Of a stretch of DNA of 64,000 nt, positions 1-8,648 are shown piece after piece. The position numbers and the translations under genes were made by a program. Each line of letters opens with the position of its first letter. The first letter of the stretch is position 1. Source of the DNA: SPDF01 sp963699825 (GTDB taxonomy: Bacteria > Gemmatimonadota > Gemmatimonadetes > Gemmatimonadales > GWC2-71-9); assembly GCA_963699825.1 (NCBI GenBank), contig CAVOVI010000004.1, positions 796,151-860,150 of the forward strand, in the 5' to 3' direction. The notes under the pieces were generated by a model that saw only the letters and a list, made by a program, of their open reading frames with translations, was not told the origin of the DNA and searched no databases.

Positions 1-95
1 CGAAATACGGCGCCCTCAAGGGCATCTGGCTCGGTGTTCGGCGCCTCATTCGCTGTCACCCGTTCAATCCCGGCGGGTACGACCCGGTACCCTGA
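1..95 (+). CDS. yidD: YidD, membrane protein insertion efficiency factor (3' end only)
   Basis: Only the last 30 or so codons lie in the window, reading from base 3 to a TGA at 93-95. The C-terminus contains KYGALKGIWLG and CHPFNPGGYDPVP, the hallmark ending of the YidD/UPF0161 family, a small membrane-associated protein that assists YidC-dependent insertion. It sits 15 bases before yidC, the usual neighbour, which supports the call. The start and N-terminus lie outside the window. Confidence 0.9.
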   Translation, partial: KYGALKGIWLGVRRLIRCHPFNPGGYDPVP

Positions 96-110
96 TCCGG
101 TGACCTGACC

Positions 111-1835
111 ATGGATCGTCGATTTATCTGGGCGATGGCGCTCATGACCCTCATCGTCATGGCTCCCGCTCTTCTCATGAAGAAACCGCCTGTCCCGCCG
201 CCGGCCACTGCCGACTCGGTCGCGACAGCGCTACCCGCCCCCGAGTCCACGCCCGCTCCGATCGCCACGACGCCGGCGCCTTCGCCGGCGATGGTAAGCG
301 ACCTCGTCGAGACGGCGCCTGAAGACACCATCCTCATTCATACGCCACTCGCCACCTACGGGATTTCGACCCGCGGGGGGCGGCTCGTGACGGCGGCGCT
401 CGAGCGGTACGCCGACCAGGCTCCGGGACAGAAGGAGGAGCGCGCCAATCTCGTCCCCGTCGGCTCGGAGTTGATGGGGCTCCGGCTGGTCGTGGGGGCA
501 GATACCCTGCGGCTCGACGACTGGAACTTCGCGACGACGGCGACGAGCATGTCCACCGACGTCGCCCGGACGGTCGAACTCACCTCCACACAGGGCGACG
601 TCACCGTCGCGCTCGCGTACACCTTCCGTCCCGACGATTACGAAGTCAGCGCGGTGGGCACGATCACGGGGGTGGGGCCGAACGGCGGACTGCTGCTGGT
701 GGGGATGGGCCCGGGGCTGAGAAATACCGAGGCGAACCTGGCGGAGAACGAACGGGCCACGGGGTTCGTGACGAAGGCGCAGGGCACCAAGTTCAAGGCG
801 TTCGAGTCGCTCGACACCGCCGAAGTGGCGACCGTGAGCGGCCCGTTCGAGTGGGTCGCGGTCAAGTCGAAGTACTTCGTGACTGCGGTGCTCGCCTTCG
901 AGCCGGGTGCCGCGCCGATCGGCGGGATCACGGTGCGGCCGCTGCCGCTGCCGGGCCAGAAGAAGGCGCACCAGGCGGCCATCTGGGCCAGCATGCCGGT
1001 GACCGCGAACGGTGAATTCCGGTACGAGTTGTACGCCGGGCCGATGGAGTACAACCGGCTGGCCAGGGTTGGACATGACTTCGACGACGTGAACCCCTAC
1101 GGCTGGCCCGGCTTCCGGACGGTCATCCGGCCGGTGGCGGTCGGCGTGCGCTGGATGCTGGTGTGGATGCACGAGAACCTGCACCTGGCCTACGGCATGG
1201 TGCTGGTCCTCTTCGGCATCCTGGTGCGGCTGATTCTCTGGCCGCTCAACCAGAAGGCGATGCGCTCCACGATGGCGATGCAGGCCATCCAGCCCGAGTT
1301 GAAGGAGATCCAGACCAAGTACAAGGACGATCCGGCGAAGCTGCAGCAGGAGATGTTCAAGCTCTACAAGGAGCATGGCGTCAACCCGCTCGGTGGTTGC
1401 TGGCCGATGATGCTGCCGATGCCGGTGCTGCTGGCGCTCTTCTTCGTGTTTCAGAACACGATCGAACTGCGAGGGCAGGCCTTCCTCTGGCTGCCGGACC
1501 TCTCGCGACCGGACCCGCTGTACATCATCCCCCTCATCATGGGTCTCTCGATGTTCGGGCTGACCAAGATGGGTCAGCGCGGCATGCCACCGAACCCGCA
1601 GATGAAGATGATGATGTACGTCATGCCGGTGATGATGACCGTGCTTTTCCTGAACTTCGCGTCGGGGCTGAACCTGTACTACGCGGTGAGCAACATCGCG
1701 AGCATTCCGCAGCAGTGGCTGATCAGCGAGGAACGGATGAAGCTGACCGCGCTGCGGAACGGCGGCGGAGAGAAGAAGCAGGCGGCGCCGCAGAAGAAGC
1801 AGGCCCCGGCGCAGAAGAAGGGGAAGAAGAAGTAG
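111..1835 (+). CDS. yidC: Membrane protein insertase YidC
   Basis: 574 aa, normal length for a Gram-negative YidC. It inserts and folds inner-membrane proteins, alone or with SecYEG. An N-terminal membrane anchor (residues about 5-22) is followed by a Pro/Ala-rich linker, a large periplasmic beta domain (about 75-320), then the conserved insertase core with several membrane segments from about residue 345. The core includes NPLGGCWPMMLPMPVLLALF and a GLNLYYAVSN segment near the end. The C-terminal tail is Lys/Gln/Ala rich, as is common for ribosome contact. It follows yidD and precedes mnmE, the classic chromosomal order. Confidence 0.97.
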   Translation: MDRRFIWAMALMTLIVMAPALLMKKPPVPPPATADSVATALPAPESTPAPIATTPAPSPAMVSDLVETAPEDTILIHTPLATYGISTRGGRLVTAALERYADQAPGQKEERANLVPVGSELMGLRLVVGADTLRLDDWNFATTATSMSTDVARTVELTSTQGDVTVALAYTFRPDDYEVSAVGTITGVGPNGGLLLVGMGPGLRNTEANLAENERATGFVTKAQGTKFKAFESLDTAEVATVSGPFEWVAVKSKYFVTAVLAFEPGAAPIGGITVRPLPLPGQKKAHQAAIWASMPVTANGEFRYELYAGPMEYNRLARVGHDFDDVNPYGWPGFRTVIRPVAVGVRWMLVWMHENLHLAYGMVLVLFGILVRLILWPLNQKAMRSTMAMQAIQPELKEIQTKYKDDPAKLQQEMFKLYKEHGVNPLGGCWPMMLPMPVLLALFFVFQNTIELRGQAFLWLPDLSRPDPLYIIPLIMGLSMFGLTKMGQRGMPPNPQMKMMMYVMPVMMTVLFLNFASGLNLYYAVSNIASIPQQWLISEERMKLTALRNGGGEKKQAAPQKKQAPAQKKGKKK

Positions 1836-1837
1836 CC

Positions 1838-1905
1838 GTCACACCCCCGCGAAGGCGGGGGTCCAGGGGGGACACGACTGGATTCCCGCTTTCGCGGGAA
1901 TGACG
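1838..1905. repeat. REP-A palindromic repeat pair
   Basis: Two hairpins in tandem between yidC and mnmE: GTCACACCCCCGCGAAGGCG with its inverted partner, then TGGATTCCCGC facing GCGGGAATGACG. The same two-part unit recurs at 3622-3687 and 62963-63028, with half units at 26794, 60334 and 62820. It could also act as a transcription terminator for yidC. Confidence 0.85.
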
Positions 1906-1920
1906 TGATGGCCAGGTTCT

Positions 1921-1952
1921 GCCCCGCTGCCCCGCTGCCCCGCTGCCCCGCC
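1921..1952. repeat. CCCCGCTG microsatellite
   Basis: About three and a half tandem copies of CCCCGCTG just upstream of mnmE. Related G/C-rich octamer tracts lie near 4725, 8655, 11505, 13250, 60283 and 62630, so this is a genome-wide habit of the intergenic DNA here. Confidence 0.8.
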
Positions 1953-1969
1953 CGCGCTACCTTCCTGTC

Positions 1970-3327
1970 ATGCTCTCCGATCCCATCGCCGCGCTGGCCA
2001 CCCCGCCGGGCCGTTCCGCCCTGGCGGTGGTGCGGTTGTCGGGTCGCGGCGCGTTCGAGATTGCCGCCCGGGTGGTCCCGACCCTCACTTCGGAGCCGCC
2101 CAGAACGGCCCGTCTGGCGAATTTCATCGCTAGTGACGGGACGCTGATCGATCAGGGGCTTTATACTGTCTTTCCCGGGCCTAACAGCTACACCGGCGAG
2201 GACCTGGTCGAGTTCTCCTGTCACGGTGGGTTCGTCGTGCCGGTCCGGCTGGTGTCCGCGCTTCTTGCCGCCGGCGCCCGCGCCGCGCTCCCCGGCGAGT
2301 TCACCCGCCGAGCCGTCTTGCATGGACGAATCGACCTCCTGCAGGCGGAGGCCGTGGGTGACCTGATCGACGCCACCGCCACGGTGCAGGCGCGCGCGGC
2401 TCTGCATCAGCTGGACGGCGGTCTCTCCCGCCGTCTCACCGACCTCCGCACTTCCCTGCTCGATCTCGAGGCGCTGCTCGGCTACGACATCGACTTCCCC
2501 GAAGAAGACGATGGCCCTGTCGCGCCAGCACGGATCGCCGAGCGAATGGCGGATCTCCAGACCCGTGTGGCACGGCTCCTCGCCACCGCCCCCGCCGGGG
2601 AACGGCTCCGGTCCGGCGCGTTGGTCGTCCTGGCCGGCCCTCCCAACGTGGGGAAGTCCTCCCTCTTCAACGCCCTCCTCGGTTCCGACCGCGCCATCGT
2701 CACCGGGTCGCCGGGGACGACCCGCGATGCCATCGAGGCCGCCACCGAGTTCCTCGGCTGGCCGATCCGCCTGGTGGACACCGCCGGCCTGCGGGAGTCG
2801 GAGGACGAGGCCGAGCAACTCGGGGTCGGATTCAGCCGGCGGTACGTGGAGGGGGCAGACGTCGTCGTCGAATGCGACGACGGGTCGGCAGGGAGGCAGG
2901 GAGGCAGGGAGGCAGTGTCGCGGGCTCGGGCTCGGTGCTCGGGTCGCATCTATTCAGGTCAGGACGAAGGCGGACTTGCCGACCTCCCGGCTCGCCCGGC
3001 CTCCCTGCCTCAGCCCTCCACATCTCCGCTGTCACGGGCGAGGGTCTGGACGCGCTGAAGGCTGCTGTCGTCCGCCTGGCCTTCGGCGAGCAGGCGTCCT
3101 TGCCCGACCTGGAGCCGGGTTTGACACGCGAGCGGCACCGGATCGCCCTGACACGGGCGCAGGATGCCCTGCGGGAGGCGATGCCACACCTCTCAGGGCG
3201 CGGCGATGCGGTGCTCGCGGCGCATCACCTGCGCGACGCGGCGCGGGCGCTGGAAGAGTTGATCGGTGTGGTGGATGTGGACGAGGTGCTGGACCGGGTG
3301 TTTCGGAGCTTTTGCGTCGGGAAGTAG
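1970..3327 (+). CDS. mnmE: tRNA modification GTPase MnmE (TrmE), frameshifted in the G domain
   Basis: MnmE with MnmG makes the cmnm5U34 modification of tRNAs. The N-terminal tetrahydrofolate-binding domain (LSDPIAALATPPGRSALAVV) is clear. The embedded Ras-like domain has G1 GPPNVGKSSLFNALLG, G2 region GTTRDAIE and G3 DTAGLRES. The C-terminus in a different frame has HISAVTGEGLDALK and ends with the diagnostic FCVGK, whose Cys is the family signature. Between about 2886 and 3015 the frame changes twice around a GGGAGGCA tandem repeat. The G4 NKxD motif is replaced by TKAD in the third frame. Either the assembly is wrong here or the gene is damaged. MnmE is normally a complete protein of about 450 aa. 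Confidence 0.88.
2887..2914. repeat. GGGAGGCA minisatellite inside mnmE
   Basis: Three perfect tandem copies of GGGAGGCA plus a partial one, within the MnmE G domain after the G3 motif. A reverse-oriented CCTCCCTGCCT lies at about 3000. Tracts like this are otherwise intergenic in this window (near 60450 and 62630). It coincides with the loss of reading frame in mnmE. Confidence 0.85.
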
Positions 3328-3334
3328 CGCAGGC

Positions 3335-3547
3335 TCAGTTGGCCGGGGCGGCCTTCTTGTGCTCGTGGTGGGTGCCGTCGCAGAAGGGCGGCGTCTTGGA
3401 GTGGCCACAGCCGCAGAGCTTGAGGATACCCGGGTGCTTTTCGGTCGGGCGGGGAATCGGGTTGCCGTCGCGGTCCTGCAGGACGACGTCACCCTCGATG
3501 GCGATGCTCCCCGAGGGCTTGATGGTGATGGTGACTGGTTTGGTCAT
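3335..3547 (-). CDS. CDGSH iron-sulfur domain protein
   Basis: 70 aa. The segment CGCGHSKTPPFCDGTH matches the CDGSH zinc-finger-like motif C-X-C-X2-S-X3-P-X-C-D-G-X-H, which binds a redox-active 2Fe-2S cluster through three Cys and one His. The N-terminal half is a short beta-rich region (ITIKPSGSIAIEGDV) often found in small bacterial CDGSH proteins. It is convergent with mnmE. Probably cytosolic; the specific partner is unknown. Confidence 0.9.
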   Translation of the reverse strand: MTKPVTITIKPSGSIAIEGDVVLQDRDGNPIPRPTEKHPGILKLCGCGHSKTPPFCDGTHHEHKKAAPAN

Positions 3548-3621
3548 GGAAAGATGGGCCTCAAGCGGCCAGAGCTCACGCCCATCACCGCAAACGAGTT
3601 CGTCATGTCTTGCCGGATATT

Positions 3622-3687
3622 GTCACCCCCGCGAAAGCGGGGGTCCAGTCAGGGTGCCTCTGGATTCCCGCTTGCGCGGGAATGACG
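3622..3687. repeat. REP-A palindromic repeat pair
   Basis: Second full REP-A unit: GTCACCCCCGCGAAAGCGGG followed by TGGATTCCCGCTTGCGCGGG, both self-complementary, between the CDGSH gene and the protease-like gene. It may terminate transcription from the right. Confidence 0.88.
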
Positions 3688-3718
3688 TGGGGGTCAGCTT
3701 CGGCCCCGCTTCCCCGCC

Positions 3719-4657
3719 CTACGCAACGCCTCGCGCTGCATCGTCCGCTGCCTGCACATCCTCCGCCGGCGCGCGGAGTGCCGCGGCGATACCGTGTTGC
3801 CGCACCAGCGCTTCGGTCATCCGGTGGCCGAGGTAGTAGCCGCTGCGCTCGGGGATGACTTTGCCCTGGACCAGCCGGGCGGCTGGGCTCATGCCGCCGG
3901 AGAGGTAGCGGAGCCGGAGGCCGAGTGCGGTGCGATCGAGATCGGGCTCGGCGGCGCGGGTGAGAAAGGCTTCCAGCTCCCGAAGGCGGGTGTACTGCCG
4001 GCGAGTGTATCCGAAATAGTCACTCAGCCGGAAGCCCGGGGCCACGGCCTCGGCGGCCCGCACGGCCAGGCCCTCATTGACGAGCAGTTCGCGCAGGGTG
4101 GCCCTCCGCCCCGTTTCCCAGTAGTCGTAATACCCGCCCATATCCGACACCAGGCGCTTGAGATCGCTCCGGCTCGAAGGCGAGGTGTAGCGCACCGTGT
4201 GCGCCATCTCGTGCCCGACCCAGAGGGGAATGAGGTCAGGGGTGAGGCCGAGGCCGTACGTCTCCGGATTGGCGCGCCCCGTGAAGTGCTCGAGGCAGAT
4301 GAACGCGACCCCCCGTCCGCCGACCACCAGTTCACCGGCGTTGGCACCGCCCATGCCGACCATCAGGTAGCAGTCGGTGGGCCGATCGATCTGCAGCACG
4401 TCCTCGGCGCGCGCCAGCGTCTCCTCCACGACCCGCACAATGTCGACACCGGCGAGGAGGGAGTGCAAATCACTGCGGTCGGCGGCGAGTGCGTTGCGAA
4501 CGACGACGTCGGCGGCTGGTGTGCCGGGCTCCAGCACGTAATTCCGCCAGTAGGCGTTCAGAACGGCGCTGTGGGATTCGAAATAGCGTTGCCAGGCGGC
4601 TTCGCGATCGTCGTCGGCGAGGACGGCGAGAAAATCGGGGACGAGATTAATGAGCAC
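3719..4657 (-). CDS. Putative zinc-dependent protease, DUF2268-like
   Basis: About 312 aa. The core contains PLWVGHEMAHTVR, an HExxH zinc-protease motif, followed by a helical region with LLVNEGLAVRAAEAV, where a downstream Glu could be the third zinc ligand, as in DUF2268 predicted Zn-dependent proteases. There is also a conserved-looking MGGANAGELVVGGRGVAFICL sheet region before it. The GTG start at 4657 (VLINLVPDFLAVLADD) is chosen because the reading frame upstream is low-complexity Arg/Ser and lies over the rhomboid gene region. No signal peptide is obvious. The substrate is unknown. Confidence 0.7.
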   Translation of the reverse strand: MLINLVPDFLAVLADDDREAAWQRYFESHSAVLNAYWRNYVLEPGTPAADVVVRNALAADRSDLHSLLAGVDIVRVVEETLARAEDVLQIDRPTDCYLMVGMGGANAGELVVGGRGVAFICLEHFTGRANPETYGLGLTPDLIPLWVGHEMAHTVRYTSPSSRSDLKRLVSDMGGYYDYWETGRRATLRELLVNEGLAVRAAEAVAPGFRLSDYFGYTRRQYTRLRELEAFLTRAAEPDLDRTALGLRLRYLSGGMSPAARLVQGKVIPERSGYYLGHRMTEALVRQHGIAAALRAPAEDVQAADDAARGVA

Positions 4658-4766
4658 GCGCCAGAATAGGAAAAGTTGGCGCGCGATGCAAGTGGCAATG
4701 CAGGCGGAGAAGTTGAAAGCAGGGAAGCGGGGAAGGAGTCTGGCGCGATTGTCAAGCTTCGGCGCG

Positions 4767-5597
4767 CTAGTGCCGCTTCTTCTTCGAGACCTCGTCGAGG
4801 AACTTGCGCTCCGCCGGCGTGAGGCTCGCGATGCCCTGGCCGCTGATCTTGTCGAGCAGCCGGTCGGTCTCGACGGCGATCTCGTCACGTTCAGGCTGAT
4901 TGCGGCGCCGGGGCCTCGGCACGGGGGTGTCGGAGCGCTCCGCCTCGCGGGACCCCGACTGCACCATCACCGTTCGCTCCACGACGCGGGGCCGCGGGCG
5001 GTGGGCGGGGCCGGCGAGTCCCTGGAGCCGGAAGAAGAGGTAGCCGAAGGCCGCTCCGCCCAGATGGGCGATATGGGCGACGCCGTCTCCCGGGTTCAGC
5101 AGCCCGAGCACGAGGTCGAACACCAGGAGCGCGATCACCAGCGTCCGGGCCCGGATCGGCCAGGGAAGCGGGAAGACCATCAGCTCGGCGTCGGGCCAGA
5201 ACATCGCGTACGCCACCGCCACGCCGAGGACGGCGGCGGAGGCGCCGGCAACCGCCCCGGGCTGCAGCGAGACGAGGCCGAGCGAGAAGAGCGCACCGCC
5301 GAGGCCACAGTAGAGATAGAAGAGAATGAAGGCCCGGCTGCCCATCCGTTCCTCGACCCTGGTACCGAGCGAGTAGAGGATCAGCATGTTGAACGCGAGG
5401 TGCATCAGCCCCGCGTGCACGAACATGTAGCTGCCGAAGGTCCACGGATGCCGGAGGGCGTACCCGAGGTTGGGGACAAAGAGGAGCGCCGGCTCGAGCG
5501 CCGGGAGGAGCGCCGTGAGCAACAGCAACACGACCGCATTGGCGACAATGAGTCGCCAGACCCACGGGGTGGGACGCGGAAGGCCGTAGATGCTCAT
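4767..5597 (-). CDS. Rhomboid family intramembrane serine protease
   Basis: 276 aa with about six membrane segments. The catalytic serine motif AGASAAVLG (GxSx) lies in segment 4 and the catalytic His in HIAHLGGAAFG in segment 6. The L1 loop region HPWTFGSYMFVHAGLMHLAFNM shows the conserved HxxxxHxxxN pattern. The C-terminal cytosolic tail of about 80 residues is charged and ends in SKKKRH. It cleaves membrane protein segments; substrates are unknown. It begins one base after the ddl stop codon, suggesting co-transcription. Confidence 0.93.
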   Translation of the reverse strand: MSIYGLPRPTPWVWRLIVANAVVLLLLTALLPALEPALLFVPNLGYALRHPWTFGSYMFVHAGLMHLAFNMLILYSLGTRVEERMGSRAFILFYLYCGLGGALFSLGLVSLQPGAVAGASAAVLGVAVAYAMFWPDAELMVFPLPWPIRARTLVIALLVFDLVLGLLNPGDGVAHIAHLGGAAFGYLFFRLQGLAGPAHRPRPRVVERTVMVQSGSREAERSDTPVPRPRRRNQPERDEIAVETDRLLDKISGQGIASLTPAERKFLDEVSKKKRH

Positions 5598-5598
5598 G

Positions 5599-6615
5599 TT
5601 ACTCCGTCGGGGTTCCCAGGATACGGGCCGACCGGCAGATCCGGTCGCAGAGTTCGGGAAATTCGATCCCCACCGCCCGGGCCGACTGTGGCAGCAGGCT
5701 CGTGGCGGTCATGCCGGGGAGGGTGTTCACCTCTAAACAGAAGAGCGATCCCTCCGGTGTCAAGCGGAAGTCCACCCGGCTGTACCCGCCGAGCTTGAGG
5801 GCGCGATGGGCGGCCAGCGCCTGCTGCTGGCAGTCGGCGGTCAGCGCGGGGGAGAGGTCGGCAGGGAAGATCTCCTCCGACATTCCCGGGGTGTACTTGC
5901 ACTCGTAGTCGAAGATCTCGTGCTGGGGGATGATCTCCCCGACCGCGAGGGCCTCGTCGTCGAGGACGCCGACGGTCAGCTCCCGTCCCGGCACGAAGGC
6001 CTCGATCATCACCTCGTCGTCGTACCTGGCGGCGAGCGCCACGGCGGGTTCGAGCTCCGAGGCCTTCCGCACCACGCTGAGGCCGACCGTGGAGCCCTGT
6101 TTCGACGGCTTGACCACCACCGGCCAGCCGAACCGGCGCTGCACCTCAGTCAGCGAAATCGGTGCCATGGCCCAGTCCGCCGTGGCGACGCCTGCCGACT
6201 TGAAGAGCCGCTTCGAGATGTCCTTGTCCATGGCGATGCCGCTCGCCATCGGCCCGCTGCCGGTGTAGGGGACGCCGATGATCTCGAGCAGCGCCTGCAG
6301 GGTGCCGTCTTCGCCGGTGCCGCCATGCAGGGCCAAAAAGATGACGTCGGTGTGGCGAACGACGTGCAGGTCGCCCAAACCGGAGACGAGGAGGCCGCGT
6401 TCGAGGGAGCGGAGTTTCTCGATGGACGGCGGCGCAATGCCGACCGATCCGCTGAGCTCTCGCTCCTCGTCGGCCTCGGGGATGTAGCCGCGCGCGGTGT
6501 CCACCACCGCCACCTCGTGCCCGCACTTCCGCAGCGCGGCCACGACCTGGACGGCCGAGGCCAGGGCGACGTCGCGTTCGCTGCTTGTTCCGCCGGTAAG
6601 GACAGTGACTTTCAC
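5599..6615 (-). CDS. ddl: D-alanine--D-alanine ligase
   Basis: 338 aa ATP-grasp enzyme that makes D-Ala-D-Ala for peptidoglycan. The N-terminus VKVTVLTGGTSSERDVAL has the family GGxSxE-type signature. HGGTGEDGTLQ, VVKPSKQGSTVG and the C-terminal EVNTLPGMTATSLLPQSA give the ATP and substrate sites. The GTG at 6615 is the start because the upstream frame is repeat-derived. It is followed at once by the rhomboid gene. Confidence 0.95.
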   Translation of the reverse strand: MKVTVLTGGTSSERDVALASAVQVVAALRKCGHEVAVVDTARGYIPEADEERELSGSVGIAPPSIEKLRSLERGLLVSGLGDLHVVRHTDVIFLALHGGTGEDGTLQALLEIIGVPYTGSGPMASGIAMDKDISKRLFKSAGVATADWAMAPISLTEVQRRFGWPVVVKPSKQGSTVGLSVVRKASELEPAVALAARYDDEVMIEAFVPGRELTVGVLDDEALAVGEIIPQHEIFDYECKYTPGMSEEIFPADLSPALTADCQQQALAAHRALKLGGYSRVDFRLTPEGSLFCLEVNTLPGMTATSLLPQSARAVGIEFPELCDRICRSARILGTPTE

Positions 6616-6635
6616 GGAATTCGTTCTCCTGACGG

Positions 6636-6780
6636 GACTGAATCCACGAAAACACGAAAGCACGAAACGATTGGCGTCACCCCGGCCCCCGGCTTTCGCC
6701 GGGGCAAGGTCGCCGGGGTCCATCGTCTTGTCGCACCCCCTGTCCCCCGCTCCATGATCTGGAGAGCGGGGGGGGGGACG
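6636..6780. repeat. Repeat cluster (REP-D arm, REP-A variant, REP-C variant)
   Basis: The gap between ddl and cbs holds a REP-D arm (CCACGAAAACACGAAAGCAC, about 6644), a REP-A variant GTCACCCCGGCCCCCGGCTT (6676-6725) and a degenerate REP-C hairpin with GCTCCATGATCTGGAGAGCG (about 6740-6775). No gene is seen. Confidence 0.75.
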
Positions 6781-6781
6781 C

Positions 6782-8170
6782 CTATCTGGCTCCGATCATC
6801 TCTCGCAGCACGTCATACCGGCTGACGATTCCGATCAGCACGCCGTCCTTTTCCACCAGCGCGGCCGGCAGGTCGCGGGTGAGCATGGGCGCCAGCCGGT
6901 CCGAGGCGAAGCTGGCGTCCACCACGGGCAGCGACGCCTCCATGACTTCGCGCACCGGGCGGTCGAGCAGCGCGGGTGACGTCAGGGCCCGCGTCATGAC
7001 GGTGGCTTCGGTGAGGGTGCCCACCGAGCGGCCGTCCTCGAGCACGGGGATCTGGCTGACGCCCCAGGTGCTCATCAGGCCGAGCGCCTGCCGGACCTGC
7101 GCCGAGGGAGGGAGGCTGACCAGCGCGGGGTGGGCGCCCTGCCGGCGCGCCAGCAGGTCGGCGATGGTGGTGTGCGGCGCGTCGAGCAGCTGGTTCTCCT
7201 GCATCCACTCGTCGTTGAACAGCTTGCTGAGGTAGCGCTCGCCGGTGTCGCAGAGGATGGTGACGACACAGGCGCTCGGGTCATCGACTTCCCGCGCCAC
7301 GCGGAGCGCCAGCGCCACGTTGAGCCCGGCGGAGCCGCCGACCAGCATGCCTTCTTCGCGGGCGAGGCGGCGCGCCATGGCCATCGAGTCGCGATCACCC
7401 AGCTGGCGGAACTCGTCGATGTGCTCGAAGAGGATGGTGGAGGGGATCTTGTCTCCGCCGATGCCCTCGACCTTGTAGGGCGCGCCCTCTCCCATGTCCC
7501 GGTCGCGGGCCCAGTTGCTGTACTGGGAGCCGATGGGGTCACCGGCGATCACGCGAATCTTCGGGTTCTTCTCTTTCAGGAACTTCCCGGCGCCGCTCAC
7601 CGTGCCGCCCGTCCCGGCGCCTGCAATGAAGTGCGTCACCTTCCCCTTGGTCTGTTCCCAGATCTCGGGACCGGTGGTGCGGTAGTGCGCCTCGGGGTTG
7701 ATCGGATTGTAGAACTGGTTGGCCAACACCGCGCCCGGAGTGTCCTTGACGATCTGCTTCGCCTTCATGACGTAGTTGTCGGGATGGTCGGGCGGCACGG
7801 CGGTCGGGGTGATGACCACTTCGGCACCGTACGCCTTGAGCAGCCGCACCTTTTCCTGCGACATCTTGTCGGGCATCGTGAAGATGCAGCGATACCCCTT
7901 CAGCGCGGCGGCCACCGCGATGCCGACGCCGGTGTTGCCGCTGGTCCCCTCGACGATGGTTCCACCGGGCTTCAGGTCGCCGCGCTGCTCGGCGTCCTCG
8001 ATGATGGCGAGCCCGATGCGATCCTTGACCGACCCACCGGGGTTGGCGTACTCCGCCTTGCCGTACACCGGGGTGGCGATGCCGGCGCCGACCCGTCCCA
8101 GCCGGATGAGCGGCGTCCAGCCGATGGTGTCGAGAACGTTGTCGTAGGGGGTCTGATGGGGATTCGTCAC
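6782..8170 (-). CDS. cbs: Cystathionine beta-synthase (PLP domain plus CBS pair)
   Basis: 462 aa. Residues 1-320 form a fold-type II PLP enzyme with the Schiff-base lysine in NPGGSVKDR, the phosphate loop GTSGNTGVGIA and GAGTGGTVSGAGKFL. Residues about 335-460 form two CBS domains, as in class I cystathionine beta-synthases. It makes cystathionine from serine and homocysteine; an O-acetylserine sulfhydrylase role cannot be excluded. The start codon GTG overlaps the stop of the TonB-like gene as GTGA, so the two are coupled. Confidence 0.92.
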   Translation of the reverse strand: MTNPHQTPYDNVLDTIGWTPLIRLGRVGAGIATPVYGKAEYANPGGSVKDRIGLAIIEDAEQRGDLKPGGTIVEGTSGNTGVGIAVAAALKGYRCIFTMPDKMSQEKVRLLKAYGAEVVITPTAVPPDHPDNYVMKAKQIVKDTPGAVLANQFYNPINPEAHYRTTGPEIWEQTKGKVTHFIAGAGTGGTVSGAGKFLKEKNPKIRVIAGDPIGSQYSNWARDRDMGEGAPYKVEGIGGDKIPSTILFEHIDEFRQLGDRDSMAMARRLAREEGMLVGGSAGLNVALALRVAREVDDPSACVVTILCDTGERYLSKLFNDEWMQENQLLDAPHTTIADLLARRQGAHPALVSLPPSAQVRQALGLMSTWGVSQIPVLEDGRSVGTLTEATVMTRALTSPALLDRPVREVMEASLPVVDASFASDRLAPMLTRDLPAALVEKDGVLIGIVSRYDVLREMIGAR

Positions 8171-8580
8171 GGCGTGGTTCCTCCAACACCGGGATGACGG
8201 AAATAGATCGGCTGCAGGAACGAGGCGGCCACCGGCCTGCCATCGTGACGCGCCGGGGCAAAGCGAAGGTTGGGCGCGGCGGCGACGGCGGCGGAGTCGA
8301 GCGCCGGGAAACCGCTCGATTCCTGTACGCGGGTCGAGTCGTTGATCAGCGCGCCGGCGGTGTCGGCGTAGAGCCGCAGGATCACGGTTCCCTCGATGCC
8401 CTGGTCGAAGAGCGCCGGAGGATACTCCACCGGTGTCTGCGCGTTGAGCGCCACCGGGGGAAGATCGCGGGCCTGATCCGTGGGCGGTGCAGCGTCGGGG
8501 AGCTTCATGACGCCGGTCTGCCCCTTTTCACAGGCGAGGGCGAACAGTGCGATGGCCAGGATGGTGAGTCGATGCATCAA
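8167..8580 (-). CDS. TonB C-terminal domain lipoprotein
   Basis: 137 aa. The N-terminus MMHRLTILAIALFALACEKG is a lipoprotein signal with a lipobox at ALAC. The rest matches a TonB-type C-terminal fold, with TPVEYPPALFDQGIEGTVIL and a final FAPARHDGRPVAASFLQPI. Many such single-domain proteins occur in Gemmatimonadota-like genomes and need not energise transport. It overlaps cbs by four bases. An upstream REP-D arm lies at 8595-8630. Confidence 0.8.
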   Translation of the reverse strand: MMHRLTILAIALFALACEKGQTGVMKLPDAAPPTDQARDLPPVALNAQTPVEYPPALFDQGIEGTVILRLYADTAGALINDSTRVQESSGFPALDSAAVAAAPNLRFAPARHDGRPVAASFLQPIYFRHPGVGGTTP

Positions 8581-8648
8581 CGCTCCATTGAATCAGAATG
8601 CACGAAAGCACGAAGGCACGACATTGGTGGGCGCACCAAGGTGGGCCC

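Noticed and set aside
231..1376. Long open frame on the strand opposite yidC, and similar long antisense frames (for example 27871-29253, 51606-53603, 58682-60559)
   Set aside because: High GC keeps antisense frames open; the translations are Arg/His/Pro-rich with no domain, and strong genes lie on the other strand.
3622..3687. Classical Rho-independent terminators at each REP-A unit
   Set aside because: The hairpins lack a following T-run and recur as a dispersed family, including once within a reading frame, so repeat is the safer call even if some may stop transcription.
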